Position numbers and translations under genes: made by a program. A stretch of 5,154 nt of DNA from an uncultured Rhodopirellula sp. (lineage in GTDB: Bacteria; Planctomycetota; Planctomycetia; Pirellulales; Pirellulaceae), in contig CAJXTM010000372.1 in NCBI GenBank assembly GCA_913061385.1, positions 1 through 5,154 of the forward strand, read 5' to 3'. Every line of letters starts with the position of its first letter. The stretch's first letter is position 1. A model generated the notes under the pieces. That model was not told the DNA's origin, ran no database searches, and saw nothing but the letters and a program-made list of their open reading frames with translations. Below, in pieces: positions 1 to 5,154 of this stretch.

Positions 1-48
1 TCTACACGTAAGGAGTCGTCGGCAGCGTCAGATGTGTATAAGAGACAG
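1..48 (+). other. Synthetic Nextera i5-side sequencing adapter (not genomic)
   Basis: Bases 1-7 (TCTACAC) match the end of the Illumina P5 primer. Bases 8-15 (GTAAGGAG) sit in the i5 index slot and match a standard Nextera index. Bases 16-29 are the read-1 primer tail TCGTCGGCAGCGTC, and 30-48 are the Tn5 mosaic end AGATGTGTATAAGAGACAG. The block is the exact reverse complement of 5107-5154. It is library-construction sequence left in the record, so genomic DNA begins at 49. An ATG at 34, inside the mosaic end, creates a false N-terminus (MYKRQ) for the first gene. Confidence 0.98.
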
Positions 49-1137
49 CTGTTACTGCTGAAGCATTTGGACCGAGCTATTTTCTCGCCACATCTGTATG
101 TGATGGAAAAGGCTGGCGACTTGTTGTCTCAAGTTCCTTCAGATATTCCGATTCACTCTTTCGAGGATGTACGCAAGGATCCGCTTATCTACCTGCCCGG
201 TGGTGTCATGCGGCAACAAGTTCGACATCTAAAGAAGTTACTGGCTGATGAATCCATCGACGTGATCTACGATCGAACCTTTCACATGACCATCATCGCC
301 GGTCCTGCGAGTCGCCAACTGAAAATTCCTCGCGTATCGACGATTGTAAGTCCGCCGGAATTGGCCTTGCCGTTGGTCGAGAAGCGTTTCGTGCGAATGA
401 AGCAACATCGTCTCTCAAAGGCTTACAAGCAATCACAACAGATCATTGCCGTCAGTAAAATGGCAGCGGAATCAGCAATGAACTTTTATCAGCTACCTTC
501 AAAATCAGTTGTCGTCTTGCCCAATCCTGTTGATAGTTCAGCACTACTGCAGACCGCCGCCCTGCAGAGTCGGAAGAACGATCAGTCGACCTTGAAACTC
601 GTGTGCGTAGGACGCATGACTGAAGAAAAAGGGCATCGTGATTTAATCGACGCGTTCGCCATTGCACAGACAAACTGGGCAGATCCAAATACCGCACTCC
701 ATCTCCAACTAATCGGGGATGGACCCTTGCGGGCGGATCTTGAATTGCAGGCTGAGAAAATCAAAAATCCATGCTCGGTGACGTTTTCCGGGGCCTTATC
801 AGATGTGGGTCCAAGCATTGCCCAAGCGGATGCTCTGATCCTGCCTTCGCTCTTTGAAGGCATGCCCAACGTCGTGCTGGAAGCAATGGCGTTGCAGACA
901 CCGGTCATTGCTACGCGTGCTGGTGGCACCGTCGAACTGGAACGTGAAGAACCGACAATTCTTTGGGCAGAACCAAAGAACGCTGAATCACTTGCCGAAG
1001 CTATTCTATCATTTGCATCAAATCCAGAATCCTCCGCAGCACGCAGCCAAGCGGCGACACGACTGATCAAAGAACATCACAACGTCGAGACAACGTGCAA
1101 TCGCCTTGAGGAGTATTTACTCACAGCCTGTTGTTAA
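49..1137 (+). CDS. Glycosyltransferase, GT-B fold, family 4 type (5' truncated)
   Basis: Probable cytoplasmic or membrane-associated glycosyltransferase that moves a sugar from an activated nucleotide donor onto a glycan or lipid-linked acceptor, as in polysaccharide or lipopolysaccharide assembly. The genomic part encodes 362 residues. Numbered from the false ATG at 34, the donor-binding C-terminal Rossmann domain starts at VCVGRMTEEKG (190-200). It continues with LIGDG (226-230) and the GT4 EX7E signature in LPSLFEGMPNVVLEAM, whose glutamates are E275 and E283, followed by TPVIATRAGG. The N-terminal acceptor domain is recognisable from LLLLKHLDRAIFSPHLYV onward. The gene is cut at the 5' end by the adapter: the usual first strand and GGAE-like loop are missing, about 15-30 residues. 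The first five residues of the apparent ORF come from the adapter, so the true start is outside the window. It ends with TAA at 1135-1137 and converges on the next gene. Acceptor and donor cannot be told from sequence. Confidence 0.93.
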   Translation: MLLLKHLDRAIFSPHLYVMEKAGDLLSQVPSDIPIHSFEDVRKDPLIYLPGGVMRQQVRHLKKLLADESIDVIYDRTFHMTIIAGPASRQLKIPRVSTIVSPPELALPLVEKRFVRMKQHRLSKAYKQSQQIIAVSKMAAESAMNFYQLPSKSVVVLPNPVDSSALLQTAALQSRKNDQSTLKLVCVGRMTEEKGHRDLIDAFAIAQTNWADPNTALHLQLIGDGPLRADLELQAEKIKNPCSVTFSGALSDVGPSIAQADALILPSLFEGMPNVVLEAMALQTPVIATRAGGTVELEREEPTILWAEPKNAESLAEAILSFASNPESSAARSQAATRLIKEHHNVETTCNRLEEYLLTACC

Positions 1138-1154
1138 ATTTACTCACAGCCTGT
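1115..1154 (+). repeat. 17-bp direct repeat spanning the glycosyltransferase stop codon
   Basis: ATTTACTCACAGCCTGT occurs at 1115-1131 and again at 1138-1154, separated by 6 bp (TGTTAA). The first copy encodes the last residues of the glycosyltransferase; the second lies just past its TAA stop. The 23-bp period suggests a small tandem duplication, which would have supplied the present stop codon. Without the extra copy the frame would run on for roughly 30 codons, antisense to the end of the neighbouring gene. The repeat is directly visible; its origin is inferred. Confidence 0.75.
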
Positions 1155-1160
1155 CGATCA

Positions 1161-1176
1161 CCTCGATGCACCGAGG
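1161..1176. terminator. Weak hairpin between convergent genes, possible terminator
   Basis: CCTCG (1161-1165) and CGAGG (1172-1176) can pair as a 5-bp GC-rich stem with a 6-base loop. It sits in the 57-bp gap between the stop codons of two convergent genes, where a bidirectional terminator would be expected. No T-run follows on either strand and the stem is short, so the assignment is weak. Confidence 0.25.
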
Positions 1177-1194
1177 ATACTTCGATCATTGGCC

Positions 1195-2019
1195 TCAACC
1201 TGCCAAATTTTTCACAAACGGAACCACATCTTTTTCGTAAGTGAAGGCATTCGATTCGCCAGTATCAACAAACACCTTGACGACTTTTCCATTGGCGTCA
1301 TAGATCATGACAGCAGGGATTGAAATCAGCTTGGTAGTTTTAAAAACATCATCGCTGGGTGTCTTGCAGATGTAAGTTGGGAATCCAGAGGCATAGACAC
1401 TATTAAGAAAATCAATGACTCGTTTCTGATAGTATTCCGGCGGCCGGCTTTGCCGACCGTCATAGTCAACATCGACTGCAATGCATTGCACTGAATCTCC
1501 CATTGCCTGGTGCAACTTGACGAGCCCCGGGAACTCCTCCAAACATGGCTCACAAGCGAGCGACCAAAGATCGATTACTGTGATACGCCCAGCTGACTTT
1601 GCAAAGTTATCGATTTCTTGCCAAGTTGCAAATTTGACATCGCTGTTGGCATCACCACTTGCTGACTCAACAGGAGCCGCAACACCAGGTGGGAGTTCAA
1701 TTCCCCCCGCTTTTCTCTCAGTGGAATCACTCTCGATTGGTGCTGGGCTTGAGTCGTAATCCGACGGCAATTCGAGGGTACCCGGAGGTGATTTGGGCAT
1801 TTGATCGGTCGCGTTAGCCGGCCCCCCAGTCGATTTCAACGTCTCTGCTGTGTTGTTTTGGTTAAACGAATTATCTTCGGGCACTGTCGCCTTGCTTTCG
1901 GGGACTGCCACCTCTTGACCATCGCAGCCTGCGAAAAGTGCCATGCATACGATGCCCATGACAAAGTAACTGCAAGCAAAAACATTCAATTGTGAGTTAT
2001 TCCGGGTGTTCTGTAGCAT
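1195..2019 (-). CDS. Lipoprotein with C-terminal TlpA/ResA-like thioredoxin domain
   Basis: Predicted membrane-anchored thiol-disulfide protein acting outside the cytoplasm. The preferred ATG start at 2017-2019 gives 274 residues and has an AGGA 7 nt upstream. A TTG at 2056-2058 would add 13 residues without a comparable ribosome site. Numbering from the ATG, residues 1-32 form a type II signal peptide ending in the lipobox-like LFAGC, so Cys32 would be lipidated; Phe at -3 is slightly off consensus. Residues 33 to about 127 are a low-complexity Pro/Ser/Asp/Glu linker. The thioredoxin fold follows from about 128 to 274: strand ITVIDLW, the redox motif CEPC (C156, C159), and the cis-proline segment SIPAVMIY (P235). 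An insert rich in Arg, Pro and Tyr lies between the active site and the cis-proline, as in TlpA/ResA relatives. Partners could be cytochrome maturation or disulfide reduction, but nothing nearby indicates which. It is convergent with the glycosyltransferase and divergent from the sigma factor gene. Confidence 0.85.
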   Translation of the reverse strand: MLQNTRNNSQLNVFACSYFVMGIVCMALFAGCDGQEVAVPESKATVPEDNSFNQNNTAETLKSTGGPANATDQMPKSPPGTLELPSDYDSSPAPIESDSTERKAGGIELPPGVAAPVESASGDANSDVKFATWQEIDNFAKSAGRITVIDLWSLACEPCLEEFPGLVKLHQAMGDSVQCIAVDVDYDGRQSRPPEYYQKRVIDFLNSVYASGFPTYICKTPSDDVFKTTKLISIPAVMIYDANGKVVKVFVDTGESNAFTYEKDVVPFVKNLAG

Positions 2020-2021
2020 CA

Positions 2022-2030
2022 CTCCATCCT
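2022..2030 (-). promoter_or_regulatory. Ribosome binding site deciding the ATG start of the lipoprotein
   Basis: Read on the minus strand, AGGATGGAG lies just before the ATG at 2017-2019. AGGA (2027-2030) has 7 nt of spacing, which is near optimal, and GGAG (2022-2025) is only 2 nt away. No such motif precedes the upstream in-frame TTG, and the signal peptide is more normal in length from the ATG. Confidence 0.6.
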
Positions 2031-2082
2031 GTCGAAAAGTAGATTCCGTCTCAATCAAATTCTGTCTATCGGGGCATCCTGA

Positions 2083-2128
2083 ACCCTAGATTCACCACCC
2101 TCAATCCGCACGACCCGCGATTCACCAC
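2083..2128. repeat. Paired direct repeats ACCCnnGATTCACCAC, candidate operator
   Basis: ACCCTAGATTCACCAC at 2083-2098 and ACCCGCGATTCACCAC at 2113-2128 match at 14 of 16 positions, with a perfect 10-bp core GATTCACCAC. They are exactly 30 bp apart, close to three helical turns, so proteins bound at both copies would sit on the same DNA face. They lie 64-109 bp upstream of the lipoprotein ATG and 100-145 bp upstream of the sigma factor GTG. A regulator binding site or paired promoter elements are both possible; the function is inferred. Confidence 0.5.
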
Positions 2129-2212
2129 AATAGATTTCGTGATGACGGTCGGCGGATCGATTAGAGTGTAACGGGACAAGATCGTTCTATGCACTCACTG
2201 ATTTCGCATTGA

Positions 2213-2218
2213 AGAGGA
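2213..2218 (+). promoter_or_regulatory. Probable ribosome binding site of the sigma factor gene
   Basis: AGAGGA lies 10 nt before the GTG at 2229, an acceptable though slightly long spacing. The competing in-frame ATG at 2241 is 22 nt from this motif and has only a weak GGGCAG in front. This favours the GTG start, but not decisively. Confidence 0.45.
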
Positions 2219-2228
2219 AAAATCTAGC

Positions 2229-2858
2229 GTGGATGGGCAGATGTCAACAACCGAACTCTTGATTGCTTCCAAAGGTGGCGATAACGAGGCTTTGGGTAAA
2301 TTGCTGGAGCAATACCGAGGCTATCTTCTCATGCTAGCTCATCGCTATCTATCAGATCGTTTACGGCGACGAATTGATCCCGCCGATATTGTCCAGCTGA
2401 CTTATCTGGAGGCAAAACGTGACCTTCCGGCGTTCCGTGGCGGCTCTCCCGCAGAATTTGCTGGCTGGCTGCGTGGCATGCTGAAGAACAACGTTGCTAC
2501 AGCGGTAACCCGCCACGTAACGACCCAAAAACGCTCCATTCGTCGTGAAGTCGACACCTCGCCAGCGCCCGGCCAGGGATCTCATGCAGGTGGCTGGATC
2601 CAACAGTTACCAGGCAGCAAGACGAGCCCTAGCGGTGTTGTGATACGCTCCGAGGCGGTCGTCGCCCTATTGGATGCGTTACACCAACTTCCCGAGACTC
2701 AAGCAGAGGCAATACGGCTCCGCTACATGGAGGGATTGCCACTGTCAGAAATCGTGGAAAGGATGGATAAGTCGGACACGGCAGTCGCGGGTTTGCTAAA
2801 ACGCGGCCTCCAAAAGCTGCGAGTTATTATGAAGAGTGAAGATAGCCCGTGGTTTTAG
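2229..2858 (+). CDS. ECF-type RNA polymerase sigma factor, planctomycete family
   Basis: Cytoplasmic sigma-70 family factor of the extracytoplasmic function group, which directs RNA polymerase to a dedicated promoter set. It has 209 residues from the GTG start; an ATG at 2241 would give 205. Region 2 spans about residues 22-90 and includes the core-binding and -10 recognition segment DPADIVQLTYLEA (50-62). A linker rich in Gly, Ser and Pro (about 105-138) follows. Region 4 spans about 143-200, with LP at 154-155 and a helix-turn-helix around LPLSEIVERMDKSDTAVAGL (170-189) for -35 recognition. The usual acidic residue after the region 2 glutamine is Leu57 here, and the DAED-type motif reads DPAD. 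The Ser/Thr kinase gene starts 196 bp downstream on the same strand, and no anti-sigma factor gene is visible. ECF factors paired with Ser/Thr kinases are a known planctomycete arrangement, so control by that kinase is likely but inferred. Confidence 0.92.
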   Translation: MDGQMSTTELLIASKGGDNEALGKLLEQYRGYLLMLAHRYLSDRLRRRIDPADIVQLTYLEAKRDLPAFRGGSPAEFAGWLRGMLKNNVATAVTRHVTTQKRSIRREVDTSPAPGQGSHAGGWIQQLPGSKTSPSGVVIRSEAVVALLDALHQLPETQAEAIRLRYMEGLPLSEIVERMDKSDTAVAGLLKRGLQKLRVIMKSEDSPWF

Positions 2859-3054
2859 GATTCCAGACAAGCTTGATTCTTTAAAACATTGGATACGTCA
2901 ACTATTCCAGCTAAATCGATGGCATTCTCATCTGAGGATGACCTGGAGATCTTCAGCGCCCGAAACCGCCTGGCTTGCAGCCTTGAACGATGTAGAAAGC
3001 AAGATGTAGGTCAAGACCCGTTAAACTGGGAGGATAACAAAGTCAGATTGCCAA
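2859..3054 (+). other. Intergenic gap between sigma factor and kinase
   Basis: This 196-bp stretch has no strong hairpin with a T-run, so co-transcription of the flanking genes is plausible. An open frame beginning with TTG at 2889 crosses most of it and overlaps the kinase start, but it has no ribosome site and no recognisable protein. A TTGAAC at 2983-2988 could be a -35 element, but no good -10 follows. The kinase may share the sigma promoter or have its own unrecognised one. Confidence 0.4.
3028..3035 (+). promoter_or_regulatory. Possible distant ribosome binding site before the kinase
   Basis: GGGAGGAT is the only strong purine-rich Shine-Dalgarno-like motif upstream of the kinase. It lies 19 nt before the ATG at 3055, which is too far to be ideal. 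The in-frame codons between them include no ATG, GTG or TTG, and a stop lies at 3022-3024. The ATG at 3055 is therefore kept as the start, supported by the conserved N-terminal module that begins soon after it. Confidence 0.3.
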
Positions 3055-5106
3055 ATGTCCGAATCACCACGCACAAATGATCCTCTCGACGAAGCATTCG
3101 CAGACTATTTGCGGATGTCCGATGCTGGTGAATTAGCGAGTCGGGAAGATTTTCTGAAGCTATTTCCCGAATTGGCAGATGATTTGAAAGAGTTGATCGA
3201 AGCGGCTGACCTCTTGGGGCAAGTTACCCTCGGTGGACAACTTGCCGGATCGTCGTCTGGATTTAACGCAGGAGTCCTGTCTCCGAACGCCGAAACCATC
3301 GCCACCTCTGCTCCTGCCGACGACTCATCCGGTGACCCGGACATTACACTTCCGATGGCTGATCGTGCGGTGAATGATCATGGCCCGAGGTTGCCCTACG
3401 AGCTTGGAGATTATGTCCTACTACAAGAAATAGGTCGGGGGGGAATGGGGGTTGTCTACCTTGCCAAGCAACATGAACTAGATCGTCAGGTGGCGGTCAA
3501 AATGATTCGCAGCGGCATACTTGCAGACGAGGGCGAGGTTCGCCGTTTTTACACGGAGGCCCAGGCCGCAGCCAGGCTGCGGCACCGGGGAATCGTCGGT
3601 GTCCATCAGTTTGGTCGGCGTGCTGGCCATCATTTCTTTTCGATGGAATTCATCCCGGGGACCGATCTTCAGAAAAAAATCAACTCTGGTTTACTGGAAG
3701 CCAAAGAAGCCGCACGATACGTACGTGATGTCGCGAGGGCAATTCATCACGCTCACCTCAAAGGCGTTTTGCACCGCGATCTCAAGCCGGCAAATGTCTT
3801 AATCGATGAACATGACCACATTCATGTCACAGACTTCGGCTTGGCAAAACACATGGATTCTGACAGTAGCGTCACTGGAAGTGGAGCAGCCATCGGCACA
3901 CCACACTACATGGCTCCTGAACAGGCCGGTGGTCACAGTGATCGAGTCTGCACCGAGAGTGACGTTTACGCATTGGGTGCGATCCTATTTGCATGCCTGA
4001 CTGGACGCCCTCCAATCATCGCAGACACGGTAGTACAAACTCTGTTGCAGGTTGTACACCAGCCAGCACCAGCAGTACGCTCGCTTCGTTCTGACGTACC
4101 GCTAGATTTGGAAACCATCGTTGCAAAATGCCTCGAGAAGAACCCAGGCAAACGCTACGAATCTGCCGAAAAACTTGCGGACGAGCTGGACGCTTTCATC
4201 GAAGATCGACACATTGAAGCCCGACCACGATCCCAAGTTTTGAAAGCGTGGCATTGGTTTGAGGGTGTCCCAGTTATCGGTGCACTCACAGGTCGTCGTG
4301 TCCTGCACTCATCGACCACGCATCGCCGCTTTCAAGCTGCCATGTTGCTTGGGCTTCTGCTAACCCCACTACTGGCAGTATCGCTACACGTTGGAATCCA
4401 GCACTGGCCTGATGCAATGCCCAGATCAATCGTCATCGCGGGCGGTCTACCGGGCGGACGTTATAACGACGTCGCACAGCTGCTTTCGGATCAAATCAAA
4501 CGTACTCAGCCCGGGGTCGCCCAAGAAATAGTGCCAACCAAAGGCTCTGAAGAAAACTTACGATTGCTACTCAACGAGGATGTGGATCTAGCATTGGTGC
4601 AGGCAGTCTCGATTCCCGCAGAAGAAGAATTGGCACATATCGCGCCACTCTATTACGAACCGATCTACGCGTTGGTACGCAATGATTCGGATATCCAAAC
4701 AATACAGCAATTCGATGGCCGGGAAGTTCTACTGGGTCCTCCCGGAACAGGATCAAGAGCCTGCATTGAACTGATGATCAAAACACTGCCAAAAACTTTT
4801 GGCAAGATTGACATACTATCGGGAAATTGGAATGTATTGCTTTCCGAAAATGCACCTCAAGCGGCGATTCTGTGTCTGGGACAGGAAAGCGAGTTCCTTG
4901 ACAAGCTCCGAAAAGATGGCAGATGGCGATTGCTGGAAATCAATCCTGACAGAGTTGTTCACGCGTTTGATCGATTTCCCCTCACGGATGATATCACCAA
5001 TGCATCCAGCACAGCGACTGTTCAGACTCTTGCTACGACCGCGATTCTGATGGCAAAGCAGGATACTTCCGATGCACTGATTACTGCTGTTCTCGATGCC
5101 TGGTAC
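3055..5106 (+). CDS. Transmembrane Ser/Thr kinase with TAXI-type solute-binding domain (3' truncated)
   Basis: Predicted receptor kinase; 684 genomic residues. Residues 10-55 are an acidic helical module (LDEAFADYLRMSDAGE, then FLKLFPELADDLKEL) typical of planctomycete kinases, followed by a Ser/Gly-rich linker. The Hanks-type kinase domain spans about 118-382: glycine loop G127-R-G-G-M-G132, ATP lysine K149 (VAVK), helix-C E168, catalytic loop HRDLKPAN (240-247, D242), DFG at 260-262 and APE at 287-289. All key residues are present, so it should be active. A juxtamembrane stretch containing ARP (389-391) leads to one transmembrane helix at about 428-448, preceded by basic HRR. Residues from about 457 resemble TAXI-family TRAP solute receptors: GLPGGRYNDVAQLL (464-477), TKGSEEN (495-501), DLALVQA (511-517) and a hinge-like APLYYEPIYALVRND. 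This half should lie outside the cytoplasm. The adapter cuts the gene; probably 50-100 residues are missing. The apparent last six residues (LSLIHI) and the TGA are adapter-encoded. The sigma factor upstream is the likely target. Confidence 0.9.
4336..4398 (+). other. Transmembrane segment of the receptor kinase
   Basis: Codons 428-448 encode an uninterrupted hydrophobic run, AAMLLGLLLTPLLAVSLHVGI, broken only by one proline and one histidine. The arginines just before it (R424, R425) fit a cytoplasmic N-side under the positive-inside rule. This places the kinase domain inside and the solute-binding domain outside the cytoplasmic membrane. No second helix is visible before the truncation. Confidence 0.8.
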
Positions 5107-5154
5107 CTGTCTCTTATACACATCTGACGCTGCCGACGACTCCTTACGTGTAGA
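5107..5154 (-). other. Synthetic Nextera i5-side adapter, reverse orientation (not genomic)
   Basis: Bases 5107-5125 are the reverse complement of the 19-base Tn5 mosaic end, 5126-5139 of the read-1 primer tail, 5140-5147 of the same index (GTAAGGAG) as at the left end, and 5148-5154 of the P5 tail. The block is the perfect inverted copy of 1-48. Genomic DNA ends at 5106; the TGA at 5125-5127 that seems to close the kinase gene straddles the mosaic end and primer tail and is artificial. Confidence 0.98.

Larger units (their letters stand above)
2020..2228. promoter_or_regulatory. Divergent intergenic region (lipoprotein / sigma factor)
   Basis: About 209 bp separate the starts of two divergently transcribed genes, so both promoters should lie here. 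No convincing housekeeping -35/-10 pair stands out on either strand. The visible structures are a pair of direct repeats at 2083-2128 and a weak interrupted inverted repeat at 2164-2196 (GAGTG/CACTC and AACG/CGTT arms). No ORF or RNA gene is apparent. Confidence 0.5.

Noticed and set aside
582..1070. 162-codon open frame antisense to the glycosyltransferase
   Set aside because: It overlaps the strongly conserved donor-binding domain on the other strand; its Ser/Ala-rich product has no family features. It is a codon shadow.
2056..2058. TTG start extending the lipoprotein by 13 residues
   Set aside because: The ATG at 2017-2019 has a well-spaced AGGA and gives a signal peptide of normal length; the TTG has no ribosome site.
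2164..2196. Interrupted inverted repeat (GAGTG/CACTC with AACG/CGTT inside) upstream of the sigma factor
   Set aside because: The arms are only 4-5 bp and are offset by unequal internal loops, so the match is within chance for a 200-bp region.
2889..3080. 63-codon open frame between the sigma factor and kinase genes
   Set aside because: It starts with TTG, or with an internal ATG at 2919 that has no ribosome site. It overlaps the kinase start out of frame and resembles no known family. Most likely chance.
4816..5121. Antisense open frame of 101 codons at the right end
   Set aside because: Its start lies in the adapter (false MYKRQ N-terminus) and it is fully antisense to the kinase gene's solute-binding region, which has clear family signatures.
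1..5154. 48-bp perfect terminal inverted repeats suggesting a complete transposon or linear element
   Set aside because: The repeats are the Nextera adapter containing the Tn5 mosaic end. There is no transposase gene and the edge genes are simply cut off.

Overview
The window is a 5,154-base piece whose outer 48 bases at each end are synthetic. Positions 1-48 and 5107-5154 are exact reverse complements of each other and match the Illumina Nextera i5-side adapter: a flow-cell primer tail, an 8-base index, the read-1 primer tail and the 19-base Tn5 mosaic end. Genuine DNA therefore runs only from 49 to 5106, and the genes at both edges are cut by the tagmentation sites.

The genomic part looks like a planctomycete, probably of the Pirellulaceae/Rhodopirellula type, from an environmental sample. 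Three things point there: an ECF sigma factor of the planctomycete type directly upstream of a Hanks-type Ser/Thr kinase; the N-terminal extension and ARP-containing juxtamembrane segment typical of planctomycete kinases; and a lipoprotein thioredoxin with a D-L-W-S-x-x-C-x-P-C active site. This assignment is an inference from protein style, not from a marker gene.

Layout: (1) 49-1137 (+), the 3' part of a GT-B family 4 glycosyltransferase gene, lacking only about the first 15-30 codons. (2) 1138-1194, a 57-bp convergent gap with a short direct repeat and a weak hairpin. (3) 1195-2019 (-), a lipoprotein with a long Pro/Ser-rich linker and a C-terminal TlpA/ResA-like thioredoxin domain. (4) 2020-2228, a divergent intergenic region carrying two copies of ACCCnnGATTCACCAC exactly 30 bp apart, the best operator candidate here. 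(5) 2229-2858 (+), an ECF sigma factor. (6) 2859-3054, a non-coding gap. (7) 3055-5106 (+), a Ser/Thr kinase with one transmembrane helix followed by a TAXI-type (TRAP transporter solute receptor) substrate-binding domain, open at the 3' end.

The most interesting content is the sigma factor plus kinase pair. The kinase has a complete set of catalytic residues, and its probable extracytoplasmic half resembles a periplasmic solute-binding protein. The simplest model is a one-protein receptor kinase that senses a small solute outside the membrane and controls the neighbouring ECF sigma factor by phosphorylation; no anti-sigma factor is visible. The model is inferred from domain order and neighbourhood. 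The glycosyltransferase and the thioredoxin lipoprotein have no evident functional link to it.
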